This document shows positions 21,970-29,874 of a stretch of 32,340 bases of DNA, piece after piece. The position numbers and the translations under genes are program-made. Location: contig NZ_LLWH01000182.1 in assembly GCF_001411475.1 (NCBI RefSeq), positions 1 through 32,340 of the forward strand. Reading direction: 5' to 3'. Below the pieces are notes generated by a model. The model was given only the letters and a program-made list of their open reading frames with translations. It was not told the DNA's origin and ran no database searches. Positions within the stretch are counted from its first letter, which is position 1, and each line of letters opens with the position of its first letter. The DNA is from Pseudomonas endophytica (lineage in GTDB: Bacteria; Pseudomonadota; Gammaproteobacteria; Pseudomonadales; Pseudomonadaceae).

Positions 21970-23346
21970 TCAGTGTTCGCCTAAGTGGGCAAACCCCAGC
22001 TCGAATAATGTGCCGCTGCTGTCGCTGTTTACCTGCACTTGGCCGCCATGCAGCTGCATGATCGACCACACTATCGCCAACCCCAGCCCGCCTGAGTCGC
22101 CAGGCTCGGAGCGCGAGGGGTCGACTCGGTAAAAACGATCGAACAGTTTGCTCACATGCTGTGGCTCGATGGTGAGGCCTACGTTGTGCACGCCGATCCA
22201 GCAGTAATCGGCTTCATCGCGCCGCAACAGCCTGACGGACGACCCCGGCTCAGCATGCCGCACCGCATTGGCCAGCAGGTTGCTCAACGCCCGCTGTAAC
22301 AGCTGCAGATCTGCCGTGAGCGTCCCGCTTAGCGAGTTACCTAAACGCACGTCACGGTCTTCGGCCAACGCATCGAAGTAATCACACAGTTCGTCGCCCA
22401 CCTTCCGCAGGTTAATGGCTTGCAGGTGCAACGGGCGTTGTCCGTGTTCGGCACGCGCCATGAACATCAAGTTTTCGGCCATGCGATTCAGGCGCTCGTA
22501 CTCTTCGATGTTCGACGCCAGCACTTCTTGATACTCCAACGGGCTGCGCGACTGATTCAAGGCCAAGCTGTTGCTGCCCAATAGATTGTGCAGCGGCGTG
22601 CGGATCTCATGGGCGAGATCCGCCGAGAACTGCGACAACCGCTCAAAGCTGTCTTCAAGCCGCGCCAGCATGGCGTTAAGTGCCTGTATCGGTTCTTTGA
22701 GCTCAGTCGGTACGTTGTTTACTGGCATGCGTTGGTCAAGGCTGCGCGGGTTGATGCCGCGCAGGGCGTGAGCCAGGCTGCGCAAGGGCTCCAGACCGCG
22801 GCGCAGTAAAAAACCGCCCAAGCAGAAAGCCAGCAACGTGCCCAGCCCAACGGCGCCGTACAGGTTTAAACGGTAGCGGGCGAGAATAAGCTCACGCTCG
22901 TTGAGGCGCTTGCCGACGGTCACGCTTAAGGTTTCGCCTGCTGGGCCTTGGGCCATGCCGGCCAACAGTACGGTTGCGTCTAATGTTTGGATGTCGGCCC
23001 GTTGTGGCGCGCGGTTTCGGGGGATGGGTTGCAGCGCGGGCAGGCTCTGTTGATGCGGGTTGATGGCAATGACCTGCCCGCCGTCCTGGCGGTTGACCAG
23101 CAATACGCTGTCCTGATTGCCCAGCATGTTCTGATACAGGCGCGGCCGCGCTTGCAGGGCTTCGAGGCTGTCGCTGTCATTGAGTAAGGCGCGCATTTGC
23201 TCCAGCCTGCCGAGCAGCGCCTGATCGTCCCGAAACGCCAGCTCTGAGGCCAACGAGCGGTACAAAAACACGCCGATCACACTGAGCACCAAAGCACAGG
23301 TCAGGGCAATCGCCAAGGCCAAGCGCCAAGCGATAGACCTACTCAT
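21970..23346 (-). CDS. Sensor histidine kinase, CusS/HprS type
   Basis: A 458-residue inner-membrane kinase. A first membrane segment (about 4-26, [21 protein letters not shown]) is followed by a periplasmic sensor region, a second membrane segment ([18 protein letters not shown]) and a HAMP linker. The H-box [17 protein letters not shown] carries the phosphorylated histidine. The N-box [14 protein letters not shown] and G-box [20 protein letters not shown] are intact. I choose the ATG at 23346, which overlaps the regulator stop by 8 bases; an ATG at 23373 would add nine residues. Homologues sense copper or peroxide stress. Confidence 0.9.
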   Translation of the reverse strand: MSRSIAWRLALAIALTCALVLSVIGVFLYRSLASELAFRDDQALLGRLEQMRALLNDSDSLEALQARPRLYQNMLGNQDSVLLVNRQDGGQVIAINPHQQSLPALQPIPRNRAPQRADIQTLDATVLLAGMAQGPAGETLSVTVGKRLNERELILARYRLNLYGAVGLGTLLAFCLGGFLLRRGLEPLRSLAHALRGINPRSLDQRMPVNNVPTELKEPIQALNAMLARLEDSFERLSQFSADLAHEIRTPLHNLLGSNSLALNQSRSPLEYQEVLASNIEEYERLNRMAENLMFMARAEHGQRPLHLQAINLRKVGDELCDYFDALAEDRDVRLGNSLSGTLTADLQLLQRALSNLLANAVRHAEPGSSVRLLRRDEADYCWIGVHNVGLTIEPQHVSKLFDRFYRVDPSRSEPGDSGGLGLAIVWSIMQLHGGQVQVNSDSSGTLFELGFAHLGEH

Positions 23347-24013
23347 CAGGCGCTTCAAGCTGATAACCGACACCGCGCACGGTGTGGATAAGTTTGGGCA
23401 TGTACGGGTCGTCGACCTTGGAGCGTAATCGGCGCACGGCGACTTCGACCATGTTGGTATCGCTGTCGAAATTCAGATTCCACACCTGCGAGGCAATCAA
23501 GGTGCGCGACAGCACCTCGCCCTGACGGCTGGCCAGCAGGTGTAACAGCGCGAATTCTTTATTGGTCAGGCTGATGCGTTGACCGCCGCGGCTGACACGG
23601 CGTCGCAGCACGTCGATTTCAAGGTCTGCGATGCTGTAAGACTCGGCCTCGCGCATCGGGCCGCGACGCAGCAGGGTGCGTACACGGGCCAACAGTTCGG
23701 CAAAAGCAAAGGGTTTGAGCAGGTAATCATCAGCACCCAGTTCCAGACCTCGCACGCGGTCTTCGATGGCGTCTTTGGCGGTTAAAAACAACACGGGTGT
23801 GGCCCCGCGTTGGCGAATTAATTGCAGCAATTGCCAGCCATTTAGGCCCGGCAGCATCACGTCAAGAATGATCAGGTCGTATTCCTGCTGCTCAATCAAA
23901 TAGCGCCCGTCCAGCCCGTTCAAGGCCACATCCACCGCAAAACCCGACTCTTTAAGGCCCTTGGCCAGAAAGTCGGCGGTCTTGGCTTCATCTTCCACCA
24001 CTAACAAGCGCAT
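23339..24013 (-). CDS. OmpR-family response regulator, CusR/HprR type
   Basis: A 224-residue response regulator. The receiver has the acidic pair in VVEDE, the phosphorylated Asp51 ([10 protein letters not shown]), a conserved threonine (FLTAKD) and lysine (LLKPFAF). The C-terminal winged helix ([30 protein letters not shown]) ends [11 protein letters not shown]. The ATG at 24013 with GAGG 6 bases upstream is clearly the start. It is divergent from the secreted GlcG-like gene and hiuH, with a palindromic box between. This mirrors E. coli hprRS beside hiuH, so peroxide/copper control of hiuH is the best guess. Confidence 0.92.
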   Translation of the reverse strand: MRLLVVEDEAKTADFLAKGLKESGFAVDVALNGLDGRYLIEQQEYDLIILDVMLPGLNGWQLLQLIRQRGATPVLFLTAKDAIEDRVRGLELGADDYLLKPFAFAELLARVRTLLRRGPMREAESYSIADLEIDVLRRRVSRGGQRISLTNKEFALLHLLASRQGEVLSRTLIASQVWNLNFDSDTNMVEVAVRRLRSKVDDPYMPKLIHTVRGVGYQLEAPDE

Positions 24014-24067
24014 CGCACACCTCAATCAATCGTCCGTACAGGCTAGGCGCCTTCACGCGTGTTGCCT

Positions 24068-24083
24068 ATTACAAACTTGTAAT
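24068..24083. promoter_or_regulatory. CusR/HprR-type binding box
   Basis: ATTACAAACTTGTAAT is a palindrome with perfect ATTACAA/TTGTAAT arms, essentially the box bound by E. coli CusR and HprR (CATTACAA-N2-TTGTAATG). It lies between the divergent response regulator and the GlcG-like/hiuH genes, 66 bases before the latter pair. Confidence 0.8.
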
Positions 24084-24148
24084 CCAACTGACGGGGTTCT
24101 GACGCCGTTCATTGGCTACAGTCATCTCACTCGAACAGGAGCTTGCCG

Positions 24149-24631
24149 ATGATGCTGAAAACCTTGCTGTTATGCACTGCCGTAGGCGTGGCTGGCGCCG
24201 CTCAGGCGGCGCCGAATCTGCCGCGTCATGCTGATCTCGATCTGGCAACGGCCCAGCAATTGGCCAATGCCACGTTGAAGCACTGCACAGGCGCGCTGAG
24301 CGTATTGGACCGAGGCGGCAACGTGCTGGTGGCGCTGCGCCCCGAGAGCGTGGGCACGCACAACCTATTGGCCAGCCAGCGTAAAGCCTACACCGCACTG
24401 TCTTCCAAAACCCCGACTCGACAGTTCGCCGAGCGCGCGCGCAACAACCCTGAGGCTTCTAACCTCAACACCCTCCCTGAGCTGCTGCTATTAGGCGGTG
24501 GCGTGCCGCTGTACGCGGGCGACGAGTTGGTCGGTGCTATCGGCGTAGCCGGGGCTGGAGGTGCGGAGCAGGACGAAGGCTGCGCCGTTAAAGCAGCCCA
24601 ACAGATTGGTTTGGCCACACAACGTAATTAA
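24149..24631 (+). CDS. Secreted GlcG/HbpS-family (DUF336-type) protein
   Basis: A 160-residue exported protein. The signal peptide (MMLKTLLLCTAVGVAGAAQA) is followed by a GlcG/HbpS-like domain with LDLATAQQLANATLKHCTG, VLDRGGNVLVALRP and the glycine-rich ELVGAIGVAGAGGAEQD end. Relatives bind haem or small aromatic or oxidative-stress ligands and some, such as HbpS, partner two-component sensors. The ATG at 24149 has AGGAG 7 bases upstream. It precedes hiuH by 15 bases, so they are co-transcribed under the box upstream. A periplasmic accessory role in oxidative or copper stress is inference. Confidence 0.82.
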   Translation: MMLKTLLLCTAVGVAGAAQAAPNLPRHADLDLATAQQLANATLKHCTGALSVLDRGGNVLVALRPESVGTHNLLASQRKAYTALSSKTPTRQFAERARNNPEASNLNTLPELLLLGGGVPLYAGDELVGAIGVAGAGGAEQDEGCAVKAAQQIGLATQRN

Positions 24632-24646
24632 CCCGGAGGATCACCC

Positions 24647-25057
24647 ATGAAAATATTGCGAATGACCTTGGCGGCTTTGAGCCTGAGTGCTGTTTCTAGC
24701 ATGGTGCTGGCGGCGGGAAACCCGTTGAGCGTTCACGTACTGAATCTGGAAAACGGTTTGCCATCACCGGGTGTCAACGTCACCTTGGAAAAGCACGTTG
24801 GGCAAACATGGGAGCCATTGGCGCAGGGCGTGACTAACGAGCAAGGGCGTATTGGCGAACTGTTCCCGGCCAAACAAGCCTTTGAAACAGGCGAGTACCG
24901 GGTTGTGTTCAAGACCGGCGAGTACTTCAAGAAAACCGGCCACGAGACATTCTTCCCTGAGATCCCGGTGATTTTTGAAGTGAAGAATGCGGATCAGCAT
25001 TACCACATTCCGTTGTTGCTCAGCCCTTATGGCTTCTCCACATACCGTGGGTCGTAA
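24647..25057 (+). CDS. hiuH: 5-hydroxyisourate hydrolase HiuH (transthyretin-like), periplasmic
   Basis: A 136-residue transthyretin-related protein with a cleavable signal (ending VLAA, about residue 23). It hydrolyses 5-hydroxyisourate, the urate oxidation product, on the way to allantoin. Catalytic residues are visible: His30 in SVHVLN, Arg68 in QGRI, the HYHIPLLLSP block (His118/His120) and the diagnostic C-terminal YRGS. GGAGG precedes the ATG by six bases or so. Purine-catabolic HIUases are usually cytoplasmic; an exported version beside a stress-type two-component system recalls E. coli HiuH (YedX), pointing to a detoxification or stress role. Confidence 0.93.
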   Translation: MKILRMTLAALSLSAVSSMVLAAGNPLSVHVLNLENGLPSPGVNVTLEKHVGQTWEPLAQGVTNEQGRIGELFPAKQAFETGEYRVVFKTGEYFKKTGHETFFPEIPVIFEVKNADQHYHIPLLLSPYGFSTYRGS

Positions 25058-25073
25058 GCACAGGTGAGAGCTT

Positions 25074-25105
25074 GCGATCTTTTGTTTTAAAGATCAAAGG
25101 ATCGC
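25074..25105 (+). terminator. Hairpin after hiuH
   Basis: GCGATCTTTTG and CAAAGGATCGC form an 11-bp stem with one G-T pair around TTTTAAAGAT. It sits 16 bases after the hiuH stop and likely ends transcription from the left. Confidence 0.6.
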
Positions 25106-25124
25106 AGCCTGCGGCAGCTCCTAC
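25100..25124. repeat. Pseudomonas REP element
   Basis: Read on the minus strand this is GTAGGAGCTGCCGCAGG then CTGCGATC, the well-known pseudomonad REP, between the convergent hiuH and methyltransferase genes and sharing its edge with the preceding hairpin. Confidence 0.8.
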
Positions 25125-25133
25125 GGGGCGGAG

Positions 25134-26363
25134 CTATAAGCGCGGCGTTCGCTGCGCAATCATCAATACATTGCGCGGGGTCAAGTGGCTGTCGCAGAAC
25201 TCGCCCACCTGTACCTCATAGCCGCGCTCTTGCAGGTACAACGCCCGGTCCAGCACCAACCACATTTCCAGCGGGCGACGAAACAACCCGCGAACCAGCT
25301 CCAGATTGCGGACTTGCGCCAGACGTTGCCAACCGGCGGCCTCAAGTGCCGTCCAGTCTTCAGTACCGGTTGTGGATACGTTTTTCAGCGCCGCTAAATC
25401 CTCACAATACTGGGCAAACGACTTGTTCAACCACGTGCTGGGCAGCGAGGGTGTAGATAAGTATTCATCCCGTTGGCGCAGTTGACGTTGCAGCAGATCA
25501 AACCCTAAGCGCCGCGCCATCGACTCATCACGCTGACGCCGTACGCGGTTGCCAGCGGTCACGGTTTCACTCATCGGCAAGCTCAGGTCTTCTAGCGATA
25601 ACACCAGCGACGACGCTCGGGCGGCTGTAGATAACGCTTGATAGTGCGCGCTATTGATGCGGTTGTAGCAGCAGGGCGAAACGGCCAGTTGTGCACAGCC
25701 TGTGTCGCTGGCGAGTTGTAACAGACGCACATGCAAGTCGCCGCACGCATGCAAAGCCACAGCGGTCATGTTGGGTTGCAGTTGATGCCGCGCTTCATCT
25801 GCCAGCACGTCTTGCTGTCGGTGCTGGGCGTTCAGGTGATGGCGCTGGCTGAGCGCCTGACCTGCTTCGACCAGTGCCGGATCGTATTCCAAACAGGTCA
25901 ATTGCTGTTCGGCAGTGACTAATCGGCGGCCCAAATGGCCTTTGCCCGCGCACCAATCTAGCCAATGCGTGGGTGTGTGTTTAAAGCTCAGGCTTTGGGC
26001 GAAGGCTTCAATTTGCTGCCATTTGCGCCCCGGTACATCGACCTGCAAGCGCGGCGCGGCAGACGGCATGGCGTGCATCGGCAAACGCTCAAGAGCGCTG
26101 AGGGCAAGCGAGGTGGCGGCCAGTTCAGCAAATGGCGCGGGTGCGTCGAGTCGCTGAGGCTGGTTGTGGCTGGCTTCGGCGTCATGCAAGGAGCGCTGGC
26201 GCAACCATTGGGACAGTTCGGGGTGCTGGGCTTCCCACGGCATATTCAGCTGCGTGAACGGCCGTGGGCGCCACAGGAGCTGGTGTTCACGCAAAAACGT
26301 GTCCAGCGCCTCAAAGCGGGCGAGCAATGCCTCGCCCTTCAAGTTAACGGCCTTGGCAGGCAT
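25134..26363 (-). CDS. SAM-dependent methyltransferase (Methyltransf_32-like), substrate unknown
   Basis: A 409-residue protein with a Rossmann methyltransferase core: the SAM loop LDWCAGKGHLGR (about 138-149), the motif ALHACGDLHVRLL, and the cysteine pair SPCCYNR. This arrangement recalls the METTL25/Methyltransf_32 group, whose targets are mostly uncharacterised in bacteria. Its start (ATG at 26363) lies inside the last codons of hisM, overlapping by 20 bases with no ribosome site, so translation is coupled to the transporter operon. A functional tie to amino acid transport is possible but not evident. Confidence 0.8.
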   Translation of the reverse strand: MPAKAVNLKGEALLARFEALDTFLREHQLLWRPRPFTQLNMPWEAQHPELSQWLRQRSLHDAEASHNQPQRLDAPAPFAELAATSLALSALERLPMHAMPSAAPRLQVDVPGRKWQQIEAFAQSLSFKHTPTHWLDWCAGKGHLGRRLVTAEQQLTCLEYDPALVEAGQALSQRHHLNAQHRQQDVLADEARHQLQPNMTAVALHACGDLHVRLLQLASDTGCAQLAVSPCCYNRINSAHYQALSTAARASSLVLSLEDLSLPMSETVTAGNRVRRQRDESMARRLGFDLLQRQLRQRDEYLSTPSLPSTWLNKSFAQYCEDLAALKNVSTTGTEDWTALEAAGWQRLAQVRNLELVRGLFRRPLEMWLVLDRALYLQERGYEVQVGEFCDSHLTPRNVLMIAQRTPRL

Positions 26364-27036
26364 CGACGCGCAACCAGCGCTCCAGCAGTTTGAACCCTTG
26401 GATCAGCACAAACGACATGACCAAGTAGATCAGCCCGGCGATCAGGAACATATCCACGGTCTGGTAGTTACGGGCAATGATGGTCCGCGTCATGCCGGTC
26501 AGCTCCAGCAAGGTCACGGTACTGGCCAACGAACTGGCCTTGAGCATCAAAATCACTTCGTTGCTGTAAGCAGGCAGGCCAATGCGTGCGGCACGCGGTA
26601 GCACAATGTGCAGCAGGGTTTTAGGCCGCGACATGCCCAGAGCGCGGGCTGCTTCGATCTCACCCGGAGGGATGGCTTGAATCGCGCCGCGCAGGATCTC
26701 GGCGATGTAGGCGGCGGTGTGCAGGGTCATGGTCAGCACCGCGCACCAGAACGGGTCACGCAAATACGGCCACAACACGCTCTCACGCACGACCTCAAAC
26801 TGCCCGAGCCCGTAATAGACCAGAAACAATTGAATCAGCAGCGGCGTGCCGCGAAAGAAAAAGATGTAGCCATAAGGCAGCGAACGCACGTACCACAGCT
26901 TGGAGGAGCGGGCGATGCCCAGTGGAATCGCGACAATCAGACCGGCGATCACCGACAGGGCCGTCAGCTCCAGCGTCAGGGTCGCGCCCTGAATCAGCTT
27001 GGGCAGCCACTTGAGGAAGAGTTCCCACACCAGCAT
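26344..27036 (-). CDS. hisM: Polar amino acid ABC transporter permease, HisM type
   Basis: A 230-residue inner-membrane permease with about five membrane segments and the EAA-loop GEIEAARALGMSRPKTLLHIVLPRA that docks the ATPase. It pairs with the HisQ-type permease. The ATG overlaps the hisQ stop as TAATG with AGGAG just upstream. The family imports histidine, lysine, arginine or ornithine; the exact ligand is set by the binding protein. Confidence 0.9.
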   Translation of the reverse strand: MLVWELFLKWLPKLIQGATLTLELTALSVIAGLIVAIPLGIARSSKLWYVRSLPYGYIFFFRGTPLLIQLFLVYYGLGQFEVVRESVLWPYLRDPFWCAVLTMTLHTAAYIAEILRGAIQAIPPGEIEAARALGMSRPKTLLHIVLPRAARIGLPAYSNEVILMLKASSLASTVTLLELTGMTRTIIARNYQTVDMFLIAGLIYLVMSFVLIQGFKLLERWLRVDACQGR

Positions 27037-27728
27037 TACGTTCTCCTCACGAAGCCGCGCGCTGCGCGTTTTTCAAGCACGTACAAGGTGCCCATGGCCA
27101 AAATGGTCAGGCCCAGGTACATCACGGCTGCCACCATGTAGAAGGTGAAAGGGTGTTTGGCGAAGGTCACAGCGTTTTGCGCCTGACGCATTATTTCTTC
27201 CAGCCCAATGACCGAAACCAGTGCGGTGTCTTTCATCAGGATCATGAACAAGTTGCCCAGGCCGGGTAGGGCGATACGCCACATTTGTGGCAGCACCAGC
27301 TTGGTGAAAATACGCGGCTTGGACAGGCCCAAAGCCAGGCCCGCTTCGCGGTGGCCTTTGGGGATGGCCAATATGGCGCCACGAAACACTTCGGTCGCGT
27401 AGGCGCCAAAGCACAAACCCAGCGCGATGACACCGGCAGCGAAGGCGCTGAGGCTGAGGTCTGGCATGCCGATGAATTCGCCGAGGGCACGCACGGCATT
27501 CACGCTGCCAAAGTAAATCAACAACACCCACAGCAACTCTGGAACGCCGCGCACCAGTGTCGAGTAGGTACCGCCAAGCCATTTAAGCGGCTTGTACGGT
27601 GAAGTTTTGGCCAATGCACCGAGCAGTCCGAGCACCAAGCCCAGACACAGCGCAGTGAGTGCCAGTTTGACGGTCATCAGCGCGCCAGCGGCGAGCGCCG
27701 GGCCGAATCCGTATAAGTCGATAGTCAT
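27036..27728 (-). CDS. hisQ: Polar amino acid ABC transporter permease, HisQ type
   Basis: A 230-residue inner-membrane permease with LALTALCLGLVLGLLGAL as first membrane segment and the conserved loop GHREAGLALGLSKPRIFTKLVLPQ that contacts the ATPase. It forms the membrane pore with the HisM-type subunit. It lies 57 bases downstream of the binding protein; the gap holds a 10-bp hairpin that should lower its expression relative to the binding protein. Confidence 0.9.
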   Translation of the reverse strand: MTIDLYGFGPALAAGALMTVKLALTALCLGLVLGLLGALAKTSPYKPLKWLGGTYSTLVRGVPELLWVLLIYFGSVNAVRALGEFIGMPDLSLSAFAAGVIALGLCFGAYATEVFRGAILAIPKGHREAGLALGLSKPRIFTKLVLPQMWRIALPGLGNLFMILMKDTALVSVIGLEEIMRQAQNAVTFAKHPFTFYMVAAVMYLGLTILAMGTLYVLEKRAARGFVRRT

Positions 27729-27749
27729 AAATAGGCAGGCTTTGCTAGG

Positions 27750-27778
27750 GACCGGCGCAACCTTGCGGTGCGCCGGTC
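27750..27778 (-). promoter_or_regulatory. Intercistronic hairpin between hisJ and hisQ
   Basis: GACCGGCGCA (27750-27759) and TGCGCCGGTC (27769-27778) give a perfect 10-bp, GC-rich stem with a 9-base loop between the binding-protein and permease genes. Such structures commonly block 3' decay of the upstream message, raising periplasmic binding protein over membrane subunits. Confidence 0.7.
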
Positions 27779-27785
27779 AGGCAGG

Positions 27786-28538
27786 TCATTCAATGCTGAA
27801 TGGGAAATACTTGTCGTTGATCTTTTTGTACGTACCGTCTTCTTTGATTTCTTTAAGGGCGAGGTTCAGCTTGGTGCGCAAGTTGCTATCGCCTTTACGT
27901 AGAGCAATGCCGACCTTGTCATCTTCGTTGATTGGGTCGCCCTTAAACTCATAGTCTTTACCCGCCGGATCATCCTTCAGCCAGCCATAGATGGCGTACT
28001 TGTCCGCCAACAGGCCGTCTACACGCCCTGAGGACAAGTCTAGATAGGCGTTTTCTTGGGTGTCATACAAAGAGATGTCGTCGCCGACGTTATCTTCCAG
28101 CCATGTGGCTGCTTGGGTTGAACGCTGTGTGCCCAATTTTTTGCTTTTGAGTGAATCAATGTCGGTTTTGAAATCGACACCTTTTTTAGCCACGAACTGC
28201 TGTTTGTTGGAGTAGTACGGGTCGGTGAAGTCGACGGCTTGCTTGCGCTCATCGGTGATCGACAAGGAAGAGACAATGAAGTCGTACTTTTTAGCATTGA
28301 GCGCAGGGATGATGCCGTCCCAGTCAGAGGTCACTACCTCACACTCGGCTTTCATCTTGGCGCATAGGGCCATGGCAATGTCGTAGTCAAAACCGACCAC
28401 TTGGCCACTGGCGTTCTTGTTATTGAACGGAGGGTAAGCCCCTTCAATGCCAACTTTGTACTTATCAGCAGCCAAGGCGTTAGCACTGAACACCACAGTG
28501 GCGGCAGCAGCCAGGAGAAGCTTTTTATAGTTTTGCAT
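27786..28538 (-). CDS. hisJ: Periplasmic basic/polar amino acid binding protein (HisJ/AotJ type)
   Basis: A 250-residue solute-binding protein. Signal peptide MQNYKKLLLAAAATVVFSA ends at NALA, giving a mature form from ADKYKVGIEGAYPPF. The ligand-binding lobes (IEGAYPPFNNKN, DFIVSSLSITDERKQAVDFTDPYY, then GTQRSTQAATWLED and DGLLADKYAIYGWLK) are those of lysine/arginine/ornithine or histidine binders. It captures the amino acid in the periplasm and delivers it to the HisQM-type permease. It lies 13 bases from hisP. The precise ligand cannot be told by eye; AotJ is the chief alternative. Confidence 0.85.
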   Translation of the reverse strand: MQNYKKLLLAAAATVVFSANALAADKYKVGIEGAYPPFNNKNASGQVVGFDYDIAMALCAKMKAECEVVTSDWDGIIPALNAKKYDFIVSSLSITDERKQAVDFTDPYYSNKQQFVAKKGVDFKTDIDSLKSKKLGTQRSTQAATWLEDNVGDDISLYDTQENAYLDLSSGRVDGLLADKYAIYGWLKDDPAGKDYEFKGDPINEDDKVGIALRKGDSNLRTKLNLALKEIKEDGTYKKINDKYFPFSIE

Positions 28539-28551
28539 TCGTATTGCTCCG

Positions 28552-29325
28552 TTAGCGATTGCTGGACATAAATTGTTTACAGCGCGCTGAAACCGGGTTG
28601 TCGAACACCTGGTCAGGCGATCCTTGCTCTTCGATCAAGCCTTGGTGCAGAAACACGACTTCGCTGGACACCTGACGCGCAAAGCCCATCTCGTGCGTGA
28701 CCATTAGCATCGTGCGGCCTTCTTCGGCGAGCGCGCGGATCACACTAAGTACTTCTTGGACCATTTCCGGGTCAAGTGCTGATGTGGGTTCGTCGAACAG
28801 AATCACTTTGGGCTGCATGGCTAATGTGCGAGCGATGGCGGCACGTTGTTGCTGGCCGCCAGACAACTCAGATGGATAAGCATGGCGTTTTTGCTCAATG
28901 CCTACCTTGGCCAGCAGCGCTTCGGCCACTTCGATGGCCTCGGCTTTGCTCTGGCCCAGCACGCGACGCGGCGCCTCGATGACGTTGTCGAGGATGGTCA
29001 TGTGCGGCCACAGGTTAAAATTTTGAAACACAAAACCCAGTTCGCTGCGCATGCGATTGATTTGCTTGCCATCGGCAGCCACCAACTCGCCGGTCTTGGA
29101 TTTTTTGAGTTTGAGCGCTTCACCGGCAACGAGAATTTGGCCCTCGTGCGGGTTTTCTAACAGATTGATACAACGCAGCAGCGTGGACTTGCCGGAACCC
29201 GAAGAACCCAGGATCGAGATCACGTCGCCGTCGCGTGCGGTCAGCGAGATACCTTTGAGTACCTCAAGCTCGCCGTAGCGTTTATGCAAGTTGCGGATTT
29301 CAAGCGCGGGCGTGGCCAAAGCCAT
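28552..29325 (-). CDS. hisP: Polar amino acid ABC transporter ATP-binding protein, HisP type
   Basis: This 257-residue ATPase powers the HisQM-type permease. Walker A is GSSGSGKST, the signature LSGGQQQR, Walker B VILFDEPTSALD, and the switch histidine lies in VTHEMGFARQ; the Q-loop is FQNFNLWPHM. All are intact. It is the first gene of the operon hisP-hisJ-hisQ-hisM-methyltransferase on the minus strand, so ATPase is made before the binding protein, as in several pseudomonads. Confidence 0.93.
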   Translation of the reverse strand: MALATPALEIRNLHKRYGELEVLKGISLTARDGDVISILGSSGSGKSTLLRCINLLENPHEGQILVAGEALKLKKSKTGELVAADGKQINRMRSELGFVFQNFNLWPHMTILDNVIEAPRRVLGQSKAEAIEVAEALLAKVGIEQKRHAYPSELSGGQQQRAAIARTLAMQPKVILFDEPTSALDPEMVQEVLSVIRALAEEGRTMLMVTHEMGFARQVSSEVVFLHQGLIEEQGSPDQVFDNPVSARCKQFMSSNR

Positions 29326-29874
29326 GTGCGGTCCTCATTGTGTTCGGGTGTGATCCTGCAATTGGGCGGCCTTGCTGGCGAAGGCCAAGCTAGCATAGGG
29401 TCGCCTAGGCAACCAGCCGCACCACCAGCACAAAGGGCCACAGGGTGGTCGTGTGTCGCATCTCAACAGCAGACTGTCGCGCCGACAACAACTAAGCCCC
29501 GAATTTTGCCGTTCGGCCACACAGGTATCGCGTAAAAAAGGGCGCGATGTTGCCAGTTTTGGCCCTGTGTTGGAAGCACGAACCTATTAAAGGTTCGCTA
29601 TGCGCCCTGGTTTGGCGCCGTATCGGGAAATATGTGTTTTTTTGGTGCAATTTGTTTCCTGTATCTGTGTGTTACGGTAACAAAAAAGCAAAATGCCATT
29701 ACTCTCAAAGGCTTACAAATACTTGAGTGCTGCTTCACAGGCCGCTGAAACCGTGCATCTGTCACATTTTGGCTCATTTATTGCGTAAATAATTCTAAAC
29801 GCCCCGTTGGTTACTTTTTACGAAGGGTAATTAATGAGGCGCTCGGAATGGCTTTCACTGCAAAGGTAGTCCCA
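29326..29874. other. Divergent intergenic region hisP / gabP
   Basis: A 549-base gap with no convincing gene. It contains a short 7-bp hairpin CGAACCT/AGGTTCG (29579-29597) and a palindrome TGTTACGGTAACA (29670-29682). From about 29690 the sequence becomes AT-rich, where the gabP promoter probably lies. I could not fix a promoter confidently. Confidence 0.5.
29670..29682. promoter_or_regulatory. Palindromic candidate operator upstream of gabP
   Basis: TGTTACGGTAACA has perfect 6-base arms around a central G. It lies in the divergent region about 190 bases before the gabP start. The regulator is not identified; the form is compatible with a GntR- or LacI-type repressor. Confidence 0.4.

Noticed and set aside
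29642..29658. Possible sigma54 promoter upstream of gabP (TGGTGC...GTTTCC)
   Set aside because: The -12 element lacks the required GC and the match to TGGCAC-N5-TTGC is poor.
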